Shown: positions 21,970 through 29,302, counted from the stretch's first letter. The stretch: 64,000 bases of DNA from Pseudonocardiaceae bacterium (GCA_009379815.1 WHSY01000016.1:1-64000); one strand, 5' to 3'. A program made the numbers and translations. Notes: generated from the letters alone by a model not told the origin.

Positions 21970-22596
21970 ATGAGCGCTTACAGCCTTCCTGACCTGCCGT
22001 ACAGGTACGACGCGCTCGAGCCGCACATCGATGCCCAGACCATGGAGATCCACCACACGCAGCATCACCGCGGGTACGTCGATCAGCTGAATACGACGCT
22101 GGACACCACCGACGAGCTACGCGCCGCCGGTGACCAGCCGGTCGAGGATCTGCTGTGGAACCTCGGAAAGATCCCGGAGGAGTCCCGCAACGCGGTGCGC
22201 AACTTCGGCGGTGGGCACGCCAACCACAGCCTCTTCTGGACGGTCCTGAGTGGCGACGGGGGCGGCGAGCCCACCGGTCCGATCGCTCGGGTCCTCGAGG
22301 AGGAGTTCGGCTCGTTCGAGGCGTTCAAGGCGCGGTTCACGACCGTGGCGACCGGTCACTTCGGCAGCGGCTGGGCGTGGCTGGTGAAGGCACGCAACCG
22401 TCTCGTCGCCTACAGCCTGCCCAACCAGGACTCGCCGCTGGCCGCCGAAGAGGTCCCGATCCTCGGGCTCGATCTGTGGGAGCACGCCTACTACCTGCGC
22501 TACCAGGCTCGCCGTCGCGACTACGTCGACGCTTTCTGGAACATCGTGAGCTGGGACGAAGTCAACCGTCGGTGGGAAGCGGCGGAGCAGCTGTAA
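21970..22596 (+). CDS. sodA: Fe/Mn superoxide dismutase
   Basis: Converts superoxide to oxygen and peroxide in the cytosol. 208 residues; the metal ligands are His28, His86 (GGHANHSLFW), Asp168 and His172 (LDLWEHAYYL). The sequence GHFGSGWAWLV is typical. Mn versus Fe cannot be settled by eye. It is a single-gene unit with its own promoter and a hairpin terminator just after the stop. Confidence 0.95.
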   Translation: MSAYSLPDLPYRYDALEPHIDAQTMEIHHTQHHRGYVDQLNTTLDTTDELRAAGDQPVEDLLWNLGKIPEESRNAVRNFGGGHANHSLFWTVLSGDGGGEPTGPIARVLEEEFGSFEAFKARFTTVATGHFGSGWAWLVKARNRLVAYSLPNQDSPLAAEEVPILGLDLWEHAYYLRYQARRRDYVDAFWNIVSWDEVNRRWEAAEQL

Positions 22597-22601
22597 CGCA
22601 A

Positions 22602-22635
22602 ATGCATCGCCACCCATGCCTCGGGGGCGATGCAT
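22602..22635 (+). terminator. Hairpin terminator after sodA
   Basis: Perfect 10-base arms ATGCATCGCC (22602-22611) and GGCGATGCAT (22626-22635), 14-base loop, beginning 6 bases after the stop. No U-tract. Confidence 0.6.
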
Positions 22636-22698
22636 GAGTGGTCAGGGTATGGGGTACCCCGTTTTCCTGACGAGATTTGTTGTGAGAGGTGCTTGGAG

Positions 22699-23040
22699 AT
22701 GAGTCAAGAGCACGAGAACGCACGTCCGACCGACGGCCTGCCCGACGAGGGCCAGCAGGCGCTCTCGGCGCTGCGCGGCGTCTGGAGTGCGCAGCACCAG
22801 ACCAGTGCGGACATCGAGGAATCCTGCGGCAACACCAAGTCCTGCAAGGGCATGTCGGAGGTCGGTTTCCAGGGGATGGTCAACGGTGTCGAGGGGCCGC
22901 GTGACGGAGAGCAGGACCAATCCGTCAACGGCGACCTGCGTTCGGCGTGGAAGACGCAGCTCGAGCGCGAGGGCAAGCTGGACACCGGGACCAAGACCGT
23001 CCGGGATCTCGTCCTCGGGTCGTCGAAGCCGAAGCAGTAG
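22699..23040 (+). CDS. Hypothetical protein preceding coxD
   Basis: I place the start at ATG 22699 (MSQEHENARPTDG) after GGTGCTTGGAG, giving 113 residues; the open frame further upstream runs through the sodA terminator. The product is hydrophilic and contains CGNTKSC in the middle and a charged C-terminal helix (DLRSAWKTQLEREG). I do not recognise the family. It lies directly upstream of coxD-coxE on the same strand, so a role with the CO dehydrogenase locus is possible by position only. Confidence 0.65.
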   Translation: MSQEHENARPTDGLPDEGQQALSALRGVWSAQHQTSADIEESCGNTKSCKGMSEVGFQGMVNGVEGPRDGEQDQSVNGDLRSAWKTQLEREGKLDTGTKTVRDLVLGSSKPKQ

Positions 23041-23065
23041 GTGGACCGGCGCGCGCCCAGGGCGT

Positions 23066-23113
23066 CGGTCGGAGCACAGTCGGTCGGAGCACAGTCGGTC
23101 GGTCGGAGCACAC
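23066..23113 (+). repeat. 15-bp tandem repeat upstream of coxD
   Basis: CGGTCGGAGCACAGT is present at 23066-23080 and 23081-23095, and a third copy follows at 23096-23113 with a 4-base insertion (an extra GGTC). It lies in the 186-base gap before coxD. Confidence 0.8.
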
Positions 23114-23226
23114 GGGAGGACCCGAGCAATGTTCGAACGCGCTATCACGGGGGGTGGGATGGCCGCCCTCCCGGCCGGTGCGCCGTCGCGGTTCCACGGT
23201 CGCCTGCTGACCGGGGGGATCACCAC

Positions 23227-24102
23227 GTGAACTATCCGGACTCCGTCGATGACCTGATCGCGACGTTGCGGCGTGGCGACTACCTGGCAGACCGTGGACT
23301 GGCGACTGCTGTATTCGTGGCGATGTCCTTGCAGCGGCCCCTCCTGCTGGAGGGCGAGGTCGGCGTCGGCAAGACCGAGATCGCCAAGGTGCTGGCCTCG
23401 GTTTTCGACCGCGAGCTGATCCGGTTGCAGTGCTACGAGGGCATCGACACGAACCAGGCCCTCTACGAGTGGGACTACGCCCGCCAGCTGTTGCACATCC
23501 GGGCGTTGTCCGAGCATGACGTCAGCGACGAGGGGACCGTCGACAAGCTGTTCGGTCCGAAGTTCCTGCTGGAGCGTCCGCTGCTGCAGGCCGTCCGGGC
23601 GGGTGACCAGGCCATCCTGCTGATCGACGAGGTCGACCGCTCCGACGACGAGTTCGAGGCGTTCCTGCTCGAGGTGCTGTCCGACTTCCAAATCAGCATC
23701 CCCGAGGTGGGGACGGTCCAGGCGGAACGGCCACCACTGGTGATACTGACCTCCAACCGCACCCGAGAGCTGCATGACGCGCTGAAGCGGCGCTGCATGT
23801 ACCACTGGATCGGCTATCCCCCGCCCGACCGTGAGGTCGAGATCGTGACCGTCCGGGCACCCGGGGTGTCCGAGGCGCTCGCCCGCAAGGTGGTCGCAGC
23901 GGTCACCCGGCTCCGCGAGATGGATCTCGAGAAGCCGCCCGGTGTCGCGGAGACGCTGGACTGGGCCCGCACGCTGGAGTTCCTCGGTGAGGACGGCCTG
24001 GACGCCGACGTCGCCGAGACGACCCTCGGCTCGGTCGTGAAGGAACGCGACGACCTGGACATGGTGCGGGACAACCTCAAGGAGATCACGTCCCATGCCT
24101 GA
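23227..24102 (+). CDS. coxD: MoxR-family AAA+ ATPase, CoxD
   Basis: In CO-oxidising bacteria CoxD is a chaperone-like ATPase needed to build the Mo-S-Cu centre of CO dehydrogenase (family knowledge). The 291-residue product, from GTG 23227 (NYPDSVDDL), has Walker A EGEVGVGKT at 42-50, Walker B AILLIDEVDR around 130-140, sensor-1 LVILTSNRTRELHDAL and the MoxR-type KRRCMYHWIGYPPPDRE segment. The longer upstream frame is non-conserved repeat sequence. coxE starts 27 bases after its stop. Confidence 0.9.
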   Translation: MNYPDSVDDLIATLRRGDYLADRGLATAVFVAMSLQRPLLLEGEVGVGKTEIAKVLASVFDRELIRLQCYEGIDTNQALYEWDYARQLLHIRALSEHDVSDEGTVDKLFGPKFLLERPLLQAVRAGDQAILLIDEVDRSDDEFEAFLLEVLSDFQISIPEVGTVQAERPPLVILTSNRTRELHDALKRRCMYHWIGYPPPDREVEIVTVRAPGVSEALARKVVAAVTRLREMDLEKPPGVAETLDWARTLEFLGEDGLDADVAETTLGSVVKERDDLDMVRDNLKEITSHA

Positions 24103-24129
24103 AGCGACTCGTGAACCCGTCTAGCACCG

Positions 24130-25275
24130 ATGTCGAGCGGTAACAGTGCGTTCGTATCGGTGCTGGCCAACTTCGGCCGCGCGCTTCGTGCGGAAGGACT
24201 CACGGTCGGCTCCGGCGACATCCTGACGTACTGCGAGGCGATGACCCCGCTGGATCCGACAGACCTCGTCGACCTGTACTGGGCCGGGCGGACCTGCCTC
24301 ATCTCCCGCCGTGACGACATCCGCGCCTACGACAAGGTGTTTCGGGAGTTCTTTCTGGCGGCGGACAGTCCCGTCAACGATATGCTGCAGTTCAAGGCGC
24401 AGGCCGGTGCTGAAGCTGAGGCGGCCTTCGAGATCCCCGCTACCGAGCCCTCCGATGAGGAGCGTGAGGAGGAGGAGGCCCAGCTAGGGCTGATGGCCTC
24501 GGGCGTCGAGAGCCTCAAGCACAAGTCGTTCGCCGGCATCACCGCCGAGGAGGCCGAGGCGCTGCGGCGGATCATGAAACGGATCCGGCTGGACCCTCCC
24601 AAACGCCGCACGCGTCGCACGAAGACGGCGGGCAAGGGGCGCAAGCCCGACCTTCGCCGGACGATCCGCGAGTCACTGCGCACGCACGGCGAGATGATCG
24701 ACCTGTACTGGCGACAGCGCCGGGTCAAGGTGCGTCCGCTGATCCTCATCCTCGACATCTCGGGGTCGATGGCCGACTACTCCCGAGCCCTGCTGCAGTT
24801 CGCGTACTCGGCCAAGCGCGCGTCCCAGCCGGCCTCCCAGAAGGTCGAGGTCTTCTGCTTCGGCACCCGCCTCACCCACATCACCAAGCCGCTGCAGACG
24901 CGAAGCCCGGACGCCGCCCTGGACCAGGCCGCAAAGCTCGTGGTCGACTGGGAGGGGGGAACCCGCATCGGCGACTCGCTCGACGCGTTCGTGCACAACT
25001 GGGGGCGCAGGGGGATGTGCCGGGGCGGCGTCGTCGTGATCTGCTCCGACGGCCTCGACCGGGGTGACCCCGCCGTCCTCGCCTCGGCGATGGACCGACT
25101 CTCACGCCTGTGTTTCCGCATCGTGTGGATGAACCCCCACAAGGGCAACAACCCTGACTACCAGCCCCAGTCGCTGGGCATGATGGTGGCCTCCCCCCAC
25201 GTCGACGTGCTGCTGTCCGGCCACGACCTGAAGAGCTTGGAAGAGCTCGCCGAGCTGCTGCCCAAACTCGACTGA
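24130..25275 (+). CDS. coxE: VWA-domain protein, CoxE
   Basis: Partner of the CoxD ATPase in maturation of CO dehydrogenase. The 381-residue product has an N-terminal helical region of about 190 residues, a basic linker (PKRRTRRTKTAGKGRK), and a von Willebrand A domain from about residue 200. Its MIDAS motif is DISGSMADYS; the later CSDGLDRGDP provides the other metal side. Such CoxE-like VWA proteins usually pair with a MoxR ATPase, as here. Confidence 0.9.
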   Translation: MSSGNSAFVSVLANFGRALRAEGLTVGSGDILTYCEAMTPLDPTDLVDLYWAGRTCLISRRDDIRAYDKVFREFFLAADSPVNDMLQFKAQAGAEAEAAFEIPATEPSDEEREEEEAQLGLMASGVESLKHKSFAGITAEEAEALRRIMKRIRLDPPKRRTRRTKTAGKGRKPDLRRTIRESLRTHGEMIDLYWRQRRVKVRPLILILDISGSMADYSRALLQFAYSAKRASQPASQKVEVFCFGTRLTHITKPLQTRSPDAALDQAAKLVVDWEGGTRIGDSLDAFVHNWGRRGMCRGGVVVICSDGLDRGDPAVLASAMDRLSRLCFRIVWMNPHKGNNPDYQPQSLGMMVASPHVDVLLSGHDLKSLEELAELLPKLD

Positions 25276-25321
25276 GCTGGAAGACCTACCGAGCTGGAAG
25301 ACCTACCGAGCTGGAAGACCT
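25274..25321 (+). repeat. 17-bp tandem repeat after coxE
   Basis: GAGCTGGAAGACCTACC at 25274-25290 and 25291-25307, plus a partial third copy at 25308-25321. The first copy touches the coxE stop codon; the last precedes the ribosome site of the next gene. Confidence 0.85.
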
Positions 25322-25339
25322 GAGGAGGCAGGGCGGACC

Positions 25340-25624
25340 ATGACCATGATCAGGTGGAGCGTCGGCATCGAGACGGCCGGGGACCGCACGATGGAACTCG
25401 AGGAAGTCGTCGAGCTGGCCGACGCTGTCGCCCCCAGCGGAGGGATCGCGAGCGGCATCGGTACGAACCGCTACGGGGCGAAGGTCGTCGTCTTCGCCGA
25501 CAACCGCGACCAGGCCATCGAGAAGGGCAAGAAGGAGTTCGCCGACGCCGTCGAGAAGGCCGGCCTCCCGGTGTTCCCGATCGTCCGGGTCGAGGCCGTC
25601 AGCGAGGACGAGGACGACGAGTGA
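25340..25624 (+). CDS. Small hypothetical protein downstream of coxE
   Basis: 94 residues, alpha/beta in look: a strand MIRWSVGIET, a helix ELEEVVELADAV, a Gly-rich turn (GGIASGIGTNRYG), a strand KVVVFAD, a helix with alternating charges (QAIEKGKKEFADAVEKAG) and a strand FPIVRVEAV, then an acidic tail. This is compatible with a small ferredoxin-like fold, but no family is recognised. Preceded by GAGGAGG. Likely co-transcribed with coxDE. Confidence 0.75.
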   Translation: MTMIRWSVGIETAGDRTMELEEVVELADAVAPSGGIASGIGTNRYGAKVVVFADNRDQAIEKGKKEFADAVEKAGLPVFPIVRVEAVSEDEDDE

Positions 25625-25631
25625 GCACGCC

Positions 25632-25937
25632 CTAGCTCGACTCGCCGTCCGTGCGGTCGAGCTCCGCGGCGGCCGAGTCCGCCTCCCGCTGCGCCTCCCG
25701 GGCGCGACCGAGCAGGGACTGATACCTCTCGTCGGCGGACAGCCTCGCGCTCACCTTGAGGTCGAACACCTCGGGGGTGCGCCACATCGATGCCCACCGA
25801 CTATCCACATCGGCGGCGATCTCCTCCTTGATCGTCTCCATCTGCGCCTGCAATTCCTGCAGCTCGTGTCGGGCAGCGTCGAGCCGGTGCTCGAGCTCCG
25901 CCCGCGTCGGCGCACTATCCGGGCTTTCTTGGCTCAC
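25632..25937 (-). CDS. Small coiled-coil hypothetical protein
   Basis: 101 residues, highly charged. Residues 14-45 form a heptad-like coiled coil (LEHRLDAARHELQELQAQ), the centre has SRWASMWRTPEVFDLKVS, and the C-terminal half is a second amphipathic helix (LGRAREAQREADSAA). No signal peptide or membrane segment. Convergent with the coxE-side gene and 7 bases from it. Family unknown. Confidence 0.65.
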   Translation of the reverse strand: MSQESPDSAPTRAELEHRLDAARHELQELQAQMETIKEEIAADVDSRWASMWRTPEVFDLKVSARLSADERYQSLLGRAREAQREADSAAAELDRTDGESS

Positions 25938-26056
25938 CTTCAGCTCCCGTTACTTCCTCCGGTCGAACCGGCACGAGGCGCCGTGCGCCGCTTCCGGCGG
26001 TCTCCTACACTGAAATTCATGGACCCACCGGGATCGCGCGAAGATCGGGTTGCAAC

Positions 26057-26497
26057 ATGATCCGGCTCGGGACGCTGGCAGGATACTCGTTCGAGGGCCC
26101 TCGGGTCCTCGCCGGCTGGACTCCGCCGGAAACAGCCGGCGTCTACGCTATCCTCTACAAACCGGATCCCGATACCAAGCCCGACAAGTATGCGGTGATC
26201 TACGTCGGCCACTCCGACAACCTCGCCGAGGAAGGATTCCCTTTCAAGCACCCGCGCGCGGCCTGCTGGACCAAGCGCGCCGGCTCGCGGTGGAAGGTCC
26301 ACATCTGCACCTACGACGTCGGCGTCGGGGCCCGAGGTCACCGAGAGATGATCGCGCAGGAACTCACCGCCATCTACGATCCACACTGCAACGTCCAGAA
26401 GTACGACAAGGCATGGAAGGACGAGTGGATCGGCGAGTACACGGCCGAGACGACCGGTCCGCTCGCCCCACGCGGCCCAGACGAGCTACCGCGGTAG
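26057..26497 (+). CDS. GIY-YIG-like domain protein
   Basis: 146 residues. The pattern AGVYAILY followed about 20 residues later by AVIYVGHSDNL matches the two strands that name the GIY-YIG fold; further on come an Arg-containing helix region, and GHREMIAQELTAIYDPHCN, which resembles the helix with the catalytic Glu and the closing (L/I)..Y.P..N motif. This makes a small stand-alone nuclease or a catalytically altered relative plausible. It lies alone between coiled-coil and membrane-protein genes; its stop falls within a palindrome shared with the convergent operon end. Confidence 0.7.
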   Translation: MIRLGTLAGYSFEGPRVLAGWTPPETAGVYAILYKPDPDTKPDKYAVIYVGHSDNLAEEGFPFKHPRAACWTKRAGSRWKVHICTYDVGVGARGHREMIAQELTAIYDPHCNVQKYDKAWKDEWIGEYTAETTGPLAPRGPDELPR

Positions 26498-26515
26498 CTC
26501 GCGCTACCGCGGTAG
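26483..26515. repeat. Two adjacent palindromes at the end of the GIY-YIG gene
   Basis: An 18-base perfect palindrome, GAGCTACCGCGGTAGCTC (26483-26500), is followed at 26504-26515 by CTACCGCGGTAG, the same core. It contains the stop codon of the upstream gene and sits between convergent genes, so it could be a bidirectional end signal or a protein-binding site. Confidence 0.75.
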
Positions 26516-26551
26516 ACGACCTGGACCCCGAGCCGGTGAGCCGCCACCCCG

Positions 26552-26923
26552 CTACTGAGATGGGGGATGGTACCCCACTGATTCGCCGATCCGCGAACGC
26601 CGACGTCCCGAGGCAGGGGCCGTCTTATGGCCGTTGGCCGGCGGGGCGACCGGTGGCGCACTCTTGGCGATGATGCGCTCAGCGTGTCCGTACAGCAGCG
26701 GCAGCGCCCCGGCCACGCTTCCACCGGTGTTGTTGATGTGCTCGAGTCCGGGAATGATCGCCTCGCCGTGCCCCCTGATCGTCCGCACGCTCTCGGCGCA
26801 GTCATCGAGATTGTCGGCGATGCGTTTCAGCTGCATCCCGACCACGAACAGGTAGATTGCGAGCACCGCGATCAGGAACACGATCACGACAACCGACAGG
26901 AATATGAGCAGGCCCACCATCAC
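26552..26923 (-). CDS. One-helix membrane protein of the cox locus (last gene)
   Basis: 123 residues. Residues 3-30 are a strongly hydrophobic segment (LLIFLSVVVIVFLIAVLAIY), followed by a charged cytoplasmic part with a helix (QLKRIADNLDDCAESVRTIRG) and a Pro/Ala/Arg-rich tail. No enzyme motif. The start overlaps the preceding gene (26920) by four bases. It resembles the other small membrane proteins of this block in layout: an N-terminal helix then a 40-60-residue amphipathic part. Confidence 0.75.
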   Translation of the reverse strand: MMVGLLIFLSVVVIVFLIAVLAIYLFVVGMQLKRIADNLDDCAESVRTIRGHGEAIIPGLEHINNTGGSVAGALPLLYGHAERIIAKSAPPVAPPANGHKTAPASGRRRSRIGESVGYHPPSQ

Positions 26924-27234
26924 TGTTCCTTTCCGATCGGGGTCCCGGCGCCCGTCAACGCCCGACCCAGGAACAGGTGATGCTGCAGGCCTTCGGCCAA
27001 CACGGCATCGACCCGATCTCCTGTCTGGGTGATGAGCGTGGTATTTGCGGTGTTCCCGGTGATCGCACGCAGGGTATTACGGACGTCGACGACGCCGCGG
27101 TCGATGACCTTGACGAGCGACACGAGCATACTGAGTAGCAGGATCACCACGAGTACGACGACCGTGCCGACACCGATCGCGACCCACCAGTAGACGATCT
27201 CCTCCGGCGCGTATCCAGAATTCGGCATCGTCAA
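26920..27234 (-). CDS. One-helix membrane protein of the cox locus
   Basis: 104 residues. After a short polar N-terminus (MTMPNSGYAPEEIVYWW) comes a membrane helix at about 18-42 (VGTVVVLVVILLLSMLVSLV), then IDRGVVDVRNTLRAITGNTAN and a helical C-terminus. ATGA overlaps on both sides link it tightly to its neighbours. Function unknown. Confidence 0.75.
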   Translation of the reverse strand: MTMPNSGYAPEEIVYWWVAIGVGTVVVLVVILLLSMLVSLVKVIDRGVVDVRNTLRAITGNTANTTLITQTGDRVDAVLAEGLQHHLFLGRALTGAGTPIGKEQ

Positions 27235-27509
27235 CCCCCTAGTCTCGTGCGGCCACGCTCCAGCCCGGCGACGATGACCTCGGCGTGGTCCATGGTCTGC
27301 CGCAGGTCTGCCAACGGCAACGTGTCGTGGTACGCGCGCTGCAGGGCTTCATTGATCATCGGTGCTTGCCGGCCGATCCGGCCTGCCAGCACCAGGATCG
27401 GCGCAACCAGCGCCACAACGGCCCCGATGACCACGATCGCGATCACGAAGCCCAGGTTCCAGCCGAACAGGTCGGCCTCGGGCGGCGCCTGCGCCGCGAG
27501 GAGCATCAT
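27231..27509 (-). CDS. One-helix membrane protein of the cox locus
   Basis: 92 residues. The membrane segment is about 19-42 (FVIAIVVIGAVVALVAPILV), followed by an amphipathic helix region (INEALQRAYHDTLPLADLRQ) ending in RGRTRLGG. Starts with MM; either methionine may be used. Overlaps the next gene by ATGA. Confidence 0.75.
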   Translation of the reverse strand: MMLLAAQAPPEADLFGWNLGFVIAIVVIGAVVALVAPILVLAGRIGRQAPMINEALQRAYHDTLPLADLRQTMDHAEVIVAGLERGRTRLGG

Positions 27510-27548
27510 CCTGCAGCCTCCTTGTCGGTATGTTGCATTGCCTCGGCG

Positions 27549-27734
27549 TTACCGGGCCGAGAAGCCGGCCTCGTCGCGCACCGTCGACGCGAGGTAGCTC
27601 AGGATCGTCTGGGTCGGATTATCGACGTTGTGCACGTCCTTGACGTGCTGTTCCACCTGACGCATCAACTCGTCCTTCGTGGACGCCGTCAGGTGCGACG
27701 CGCACGCGGGGCTGTCGCAATGGAACTCCTGCAT
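27549..27734 (-). CDS. DUF1059-type small protein (cysteine form)
   Basis: 61 residues from ATG 27734 (MQEFHCDSPACASHLTAS). The M-x-x-F-x-C start, a second Cys shortly after, and the helix DELMRQVEQHVKDVH are the DUF1059 pattern (from memory). The family has no assigned function to my knowledge. The paired cysteines could bind a metal. A longer frame reaching upstream of the ATG is not conserved. It is paralogous to the gene at 27878-28075. Confidence 0.8.
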   Translation of the reverse strand: MQEFHCDSPACASHLTASTKDELMRQVEQHVKDVHNVDNPTQTILSYLASTVRDEAGFSAR

Positions 27735-27877
27735 CTCCCTGCTCCTCCTGTCCGGCAACCGGGGTCTCCCGTTGTCACCGCCCTGACACCGAACCCGACC
27801 CCGCGACCCACCGGGGCAGGTTCGCGATCACCGGCGCAAGGACTCTCGGGCTTTCGCCAACTTCGTGCTGTCTCGGC

Positions 27878-28075
27878 TCACCGAGCCGACGAACCGGATG
27901 CGTCGTCAGCCACCGCGCTGTCCGCGATGTAGGCCAGGACGGTCTGGGAGGGGTTTGCCACTCCGTGCACCTCGATCACGTGTTGCCTGATCTGGCGCAT
28001 CAGATCATCCCTGCTGGAGGCCGTGAACTCAGCGTCGCACTCGGCTCCTGCGTCTCGTCAATAGAACTGTTGCAT
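27878..28075 (-). CDS. DUF1059-type small protein with in-frame TGA at the conserved Cys (selenocysteine candidate or pseudogene)
   Basis: ATG 28075 reads M-Q-Q-F-Y, then TGA (28058-28060), then RDAGAECDAEFTASSRDD and 42 further residues to TGA 27878-27880. Apart from codon 6 the frame is intact. It aligns without gaps in its second half with the paralogue at 27549-27734 (LMRQ-QHV--VH-V-NP-QT-L-Y), and the TGA falls exactly at that paralogue's Cys6, which is also the first conserved Cys of the family. Downstream, GCAGGAGCC can pair with GGCCTCCAGC, closing on GTG...CAC about 20 bases after the TGA with a loop beginning CG; this meets the loose bacterial SECIS form but is hand-drawn. A nonsense mutation TGC or TGT to TGA remains possible. 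Confidence 0.6.
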
Positions 28076-28129
28076 CTGAATGCTCCTCGGCGTTCGAACC
28101 CGGCTCCCGGGTTCGCGACAGTCGCTGTC

Positions 28130-28357
28130 CTACACCCCTTCGGCCATGGTCCTGACCGGTTTGAGGTTGGCGTTGACAGAGGAGACGGCCGGAGGGACCG
28201 CCTTCGTCTGGAACGCGATCGACCGCACACCCACGACGACCGTGCCGAGGGTAAAGTTGACGTGCCTGAGGTGCAGGATCACCCGCAGCAGCGCCACCGC
28301 TGTGACCCCTACGATCAGTGCGGTGGCCAGTAGCGTGACCCACCCGGCCAGCGGCAT
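28130..28357 (-). CDS. One-helix membrane protein of the cox locus
   Basis: 75 residues. A membrane segment at about 5-27 (GWVTLLATALIVGVTAVALL) is followed by RVILHLRHVNFTLGTVVVGV, then a polar helix ending KPVRTMAEGV. No enzymatic motif. Same strand as coxG and its neighbours. Confidence 0.7.
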   Translation of the reverse strand: MPLAGWVTLLATALIVGVTAVALLRVILHLRHVNFTLGTVVVGVRSIAFQTKAVPPAVSSVNANLKPVRTMAEGV

Positions 28358-28399
28358 GGCTACTCCTTCCGTCGCTCGTTGCTCAGATCTGCCGGCACG

Positions 28400-28657
28400 C
28401 TATGCGCCCAGTATTTTTGCGACGCCCTTCACGTAACGGGTCGCGCCGACCGACACCTCTTCCACGGTGTTGTCGGTCGTGGCCAGCAACTCATGCAGGT
28501 TGTCGAGATGCCCGGTCAGGGCTGCACCGTTGGCCAGAATGTCGTCCACGCTCTTACGGATCCGCTCCACCGGGGCCAGGATCCGGTTCAACAACACGAG
28601 CACGATCGGGAACACCACGAAGAGCAAGATGATGTTGCCGATCCACCACAGGAACAT
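28400..28657 (-). CDS. One-helix membrane protein next to coxG
   Basis: 85 residues. Membrane segment at 3-25 (LWWIGNIILLFVVFPIVLVL), then an amphipathic helical stretch (ERIRKSVDDILANGAALTGH, LHELLATTDNTVEEV) reminiscent of methyl-accepting or DUF948-like helices. It follows coxG by 44 bases and is preceded by GAGGAGG. Confidence 0.75.
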   Translation of the reverse strand: MFLWWIGNIILLFVVFPIVLVLLNRILAPVERIRKSVDDILANGAALTGHLDNLHELLATTDNTVEEVSVGATRYVKGVAKILGA

Positions 28658-28701
28658 GTGCGGTCCCTCCTCTCGATGTCAGCCTCGCTGAACGTTCGTC
28701 G

Positions 28702-29268
28702 TCACGCAGAGCCCTTGCCGAAGATCCTGCCGAAGAACCGCTTGAGAGCCGTCACCATCGCCTGCATCCCGATGCTGAAGCCGCTCGCCGGCTTGGTCGC
28801 CGCGGGTGCCTCCCCCCTGCCGGCCTTGCCGATGTTGTCCTGGAGGCACTTGGCGAAGTCCCGCATGAGCACGTTCGTCACGTCCTGGATCATGCCTCGA
28901 CCGTACTGAGCGGCCGCCCCGGAGAGCTGGAGATCCTGGGAGACCTTGAGGCGCGTCCCATTGCCTGACGACGCCAGCGTCGACGTCATCTTCATGTTGG
29001 CCTGGCCCTTGCCCTTCTCCTCGGACCCACTCGCGTCCATCACGATCCGCTTGCCGGCCTGGTCCTGCTCCACGATCTCCGCCGTCCCGGCGAACTTCAT
29101 GGTGACCGGTCCCATCTTCGTGGTCACCCGGCCCTTGTACGTGCCGCCACCGGAGTCCTCGGTGATCTCGGCGCCCGGAATGCAGGGCGCCATGCGGGGG
29201 ACGTCGAGCATGTAGTTCCATACCTGCTCGACCGGCGCTGCGACGTCGATCTCATTCTCGATCAGCAT
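28702..29268 (-). CDS. coxG: CoxG, membrane-recruitment SRPBCC protein
   Basis: Member of the CoxG/SRPBCC family, which attaches CO dehydrogenase to the membrane (family knowledge; proposed link to the quinone pool). 188 residues: N-terminal MLIENEIDVAAPVEQVWNYM and MAPCIPGAEI are characteristic, the SRPBCC barrel spans about 1-145, and the end (GMQAMVTALKRFFGRIFGKG) is an amphipathic, basic-hydrophobic helix suited to membrane contact. It lies between the XdhC-YHS gene and the small membrane proteins. Confidence 0.9.
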   Translation of the reverse strand: MLIENEIDVAAPVEQVWNYMLDVPRMAPCIPGAEITEDSGGGTYKGRVTTKMGPVTMKFAGTAEIVEQDQAGKRIVMDASGSEEKGKGQANMKMTSTLASSGNGTRLKVSQDLQLSGAAAQYGRGMIQDVTNVLMRDFAKCLQDNIGKAGRGEAPAATKPASGFSIGMQAMVTALKRFFGRIFGKGSA

Positions 29269-29302
29269 CTACTGCCTCTCCTGTTCACACGACCGGTCCG
29301 CT

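Noticed and set aside
27735-27758. Longer start for the DUF1059 gene (MPDRRSREMQEF)
   Set aside because: The family begins at M-x-x-F-x-C and the paralogue also starts there; the extra eight residues are unconserved.
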